Of a stretch of 64,000 nt of DNA, positions 62,309 to 64,000 are shown piece by piece. Under the pieces are notes generated by a model that had not been told where the DNA came from, did no database searches, and saw only the letters and a list, made by a program, of their open reading frames with translations. The stretch's first letter is position 1; each line of letters opens with the position of its first letter. The translations under genes were made by a program, and so were the position numbers. This DNA comes from Sipunculus nudus (Eukaryota > Annelida > Sipuncula > Golfingiida > Sipunculidae), in assembly GCA_026874595.1 (NCBI GenBank), contig CM049307.1, forward strand, positions 2,133,579 to 2,197,578, read 5' to 3'.

Positions 62309-64000
62309 CAAGGGACCTATGGGTCACGACGCTCAGCTGTTATATATGATAAAAAAATATTATTTAGAAATGAGGCACATGCTGGTTTTGTGTGGTAATA
62401 AATATAAGCTGTATTATGAGTTGTTGTTGTTTAGCTTATGTATGATTTTGATAGTACCTTTGGAGACAGGGAAGAGGATTGATTTCATTTATTTTATTAA
62501 CAAATGGAGTACTACTGTCACACAGATTTTGACTTGGCCATATAACTTATAAGCAGAACATATAATGTAAGAGTTTAACTATTTATTAAAAAAATTACAA
62601 ATATTGTCCCAAATATAATTTTTATTAAAAATAATAAGAGAATCATATAATTTTTTAAAATGAAATATAACTGATATGATTATTAAAATAATATTAAAGA
62701 ATATATTCATGAATGCATTCATGAATACATTTTGAAAGTATTTGCACGAGTATTCATATACTTTCATTTTTACCTGAATTCCCATTCTTTATGCAAGAAA
62801 TTTTATAATGGAGTACATCATATTCGTATTTAAATACAATTACAAAGTATTTGCACCATGTCTGGTATTTATTCAGTTTTCACCAAACAAAGATGTTGAG
62901 AATCCAGAATATACAAAATTCACACATTTAAATAATGATCATAAGTACCTGGTTTTATGGCCTTTATTTATATTAAAAAATAACTGTAAAAAATTCATTT
63001 TGGACTAATTTCACATCAATGAACACACTAGAAACAGTAGGAATCTAGATTAATATTATCAACTGCATCTTTGTCTATCATTAATTTCCTTCATATAATC
63101 CCTAATGATTAGTAATGAATAATATGATTTACTTCTTTATCATTAAAATTGAACTGAAAAATGCCATAGGTGACTTCATGGTGTTATTTGGAATATGTGA
63201 CATTCTACCCATCGATACAAGATTCTTATATCATCAGTAACTGCAAGTTAATTTCCTGTTATTATAAACTAACAAATTCCTTTTCTATTTTTCTTTAATT
63301 TGTTATTAAAAACAAATAAAAATTTATTAATTTATTGTTTATTGTTATGTTGTTGGTTAAAACTACTAGATGAGTTGGGTTGGACACCTGGATCAACTGT
63401 GGCTGGCCATAAGCTGCCTGGATTCTCGCCTCAAGCGTGCATAATTTGATGAAAGGTCAACAAGGTCAACAAAGTGGTGACTCAAGAGGGGCTGGAGAGA
63501 GCCAAAGTCTGACAGGGTCTCATAAAGAAACATTAATAAAAGCTACAATATTTGGCCAATTTCTTTCAGCTTTCTAAACTAAAAAGCTGAAATCCTTATG
63601 TGTGCATGATATGAAAATTATATCAACAGTGCTTACGGGAAACAAACGTGCCATGGTCACAGTTGGGCAAAATTTAAGGTACTAATTTTATATTTATGCT
63701 AATAACTTATAAAATTTGAAAAATTCAGAACTAATTTTGGGTATTCAATTGAATCTTGATTAAATAATGTTACATCCCTGACAAAAAAGTCTCTAGCTTC
63801 AGCAATGCCCTTGTTAAGGGAGTAAATATATTTCTCGATTTTTTACAAAGTGCATTATGTTTGGGCCCATAACTTAAAACAATTACGCAATACTGACATC
63901 ATTCTGGCATGTGCATAGAGAATGAAAAATATGTATATTATTTATGATTAAAGTCAGATCAGTGGTTTTGATATTAGGCAGTCTTGAAGTGTAACAATGG
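62309..64000 (+). mobile_element. Element H2, 5' part, runs off the window
   Basis: It starts CAAGGGACCTATGGGTCACG inside the last visible R2 unit of A3 and parallels H1 closely to about 63880. Beyond that it continues into sequence related to C1 near 13000-13100, which H1 has lost. The 3' end is outside the window. Confidence 0.8.

Overview
This is a eukaryotic, AT-rich, intergenic-type window with no convincing host gene. The best guess at the source is a bivalve mollusc. That is an inference: the dominant repeats have tandem-repeat cores, an (ACGG)n-type microsatellite beside the 3' end and short inverted end motifs, which as I recall them matches the 'pearl'/BIV160-related elements of clams and oysters. 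The species cannot be named from the sequence.

Layout. 1-2026 is the 3' part of an intact-looking LINE (reverse transcriptase, 3' UTR, poly-A). 3391-4222 is a 38-bp minisatellite. 6209-16130 is a Russian doll of non-autonomous elements: R1a lies in A1, A1 in C1, C1 in D1, and D1 in a C-like relic. 18706-22134 (A2) is a second, almost identical copy of A1, followed without a gap by H1 (22135-23745). Older relics fill 24552-27575. 28151-30350 is a 44-bp satellite and 30644-32320 is element F1. 33330-35771 holds a 19/38-bp and a 47-bp minisatellite. 36958-37345 is an array of palindromes. 37909-40928 is R1b split by C2. 40939-41474 is a dead endonuclease domain. 41475-46525 is a repeat (G) split by F2. 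46530-49302 holds 58-bp and 28-bp minisatellites, and 50385-51070 a second palindrome array. 52786-53848 has relics of a LINE and of a hAT transposase, the latter cut by element K. 56848 onward is A3, split by D2 and H2; H2 runs off the window.

How it fits together. Sister copies inside the window supply the unoccupied form of many insertion sites. In every readable case the target was a run of A's, no target duplication beyond ambiguous A's is visible, and all elements lie in the same orientation. Several families end in a palindromic 3' hairpin next to CTAA, and otherwise different families share a 12-bp palindrome, GGTGGCGCCACC. The F elements are also arrays of nuclear-receptor-type half-sites (TGACCT). 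The only coding remnants are transposon-derived: LINE reverse transcriptase, an AP-endonuclease-like fragment and a hAT C-terminus. All percentages, family names and boundaries given here come from reading by eye; no search was run.
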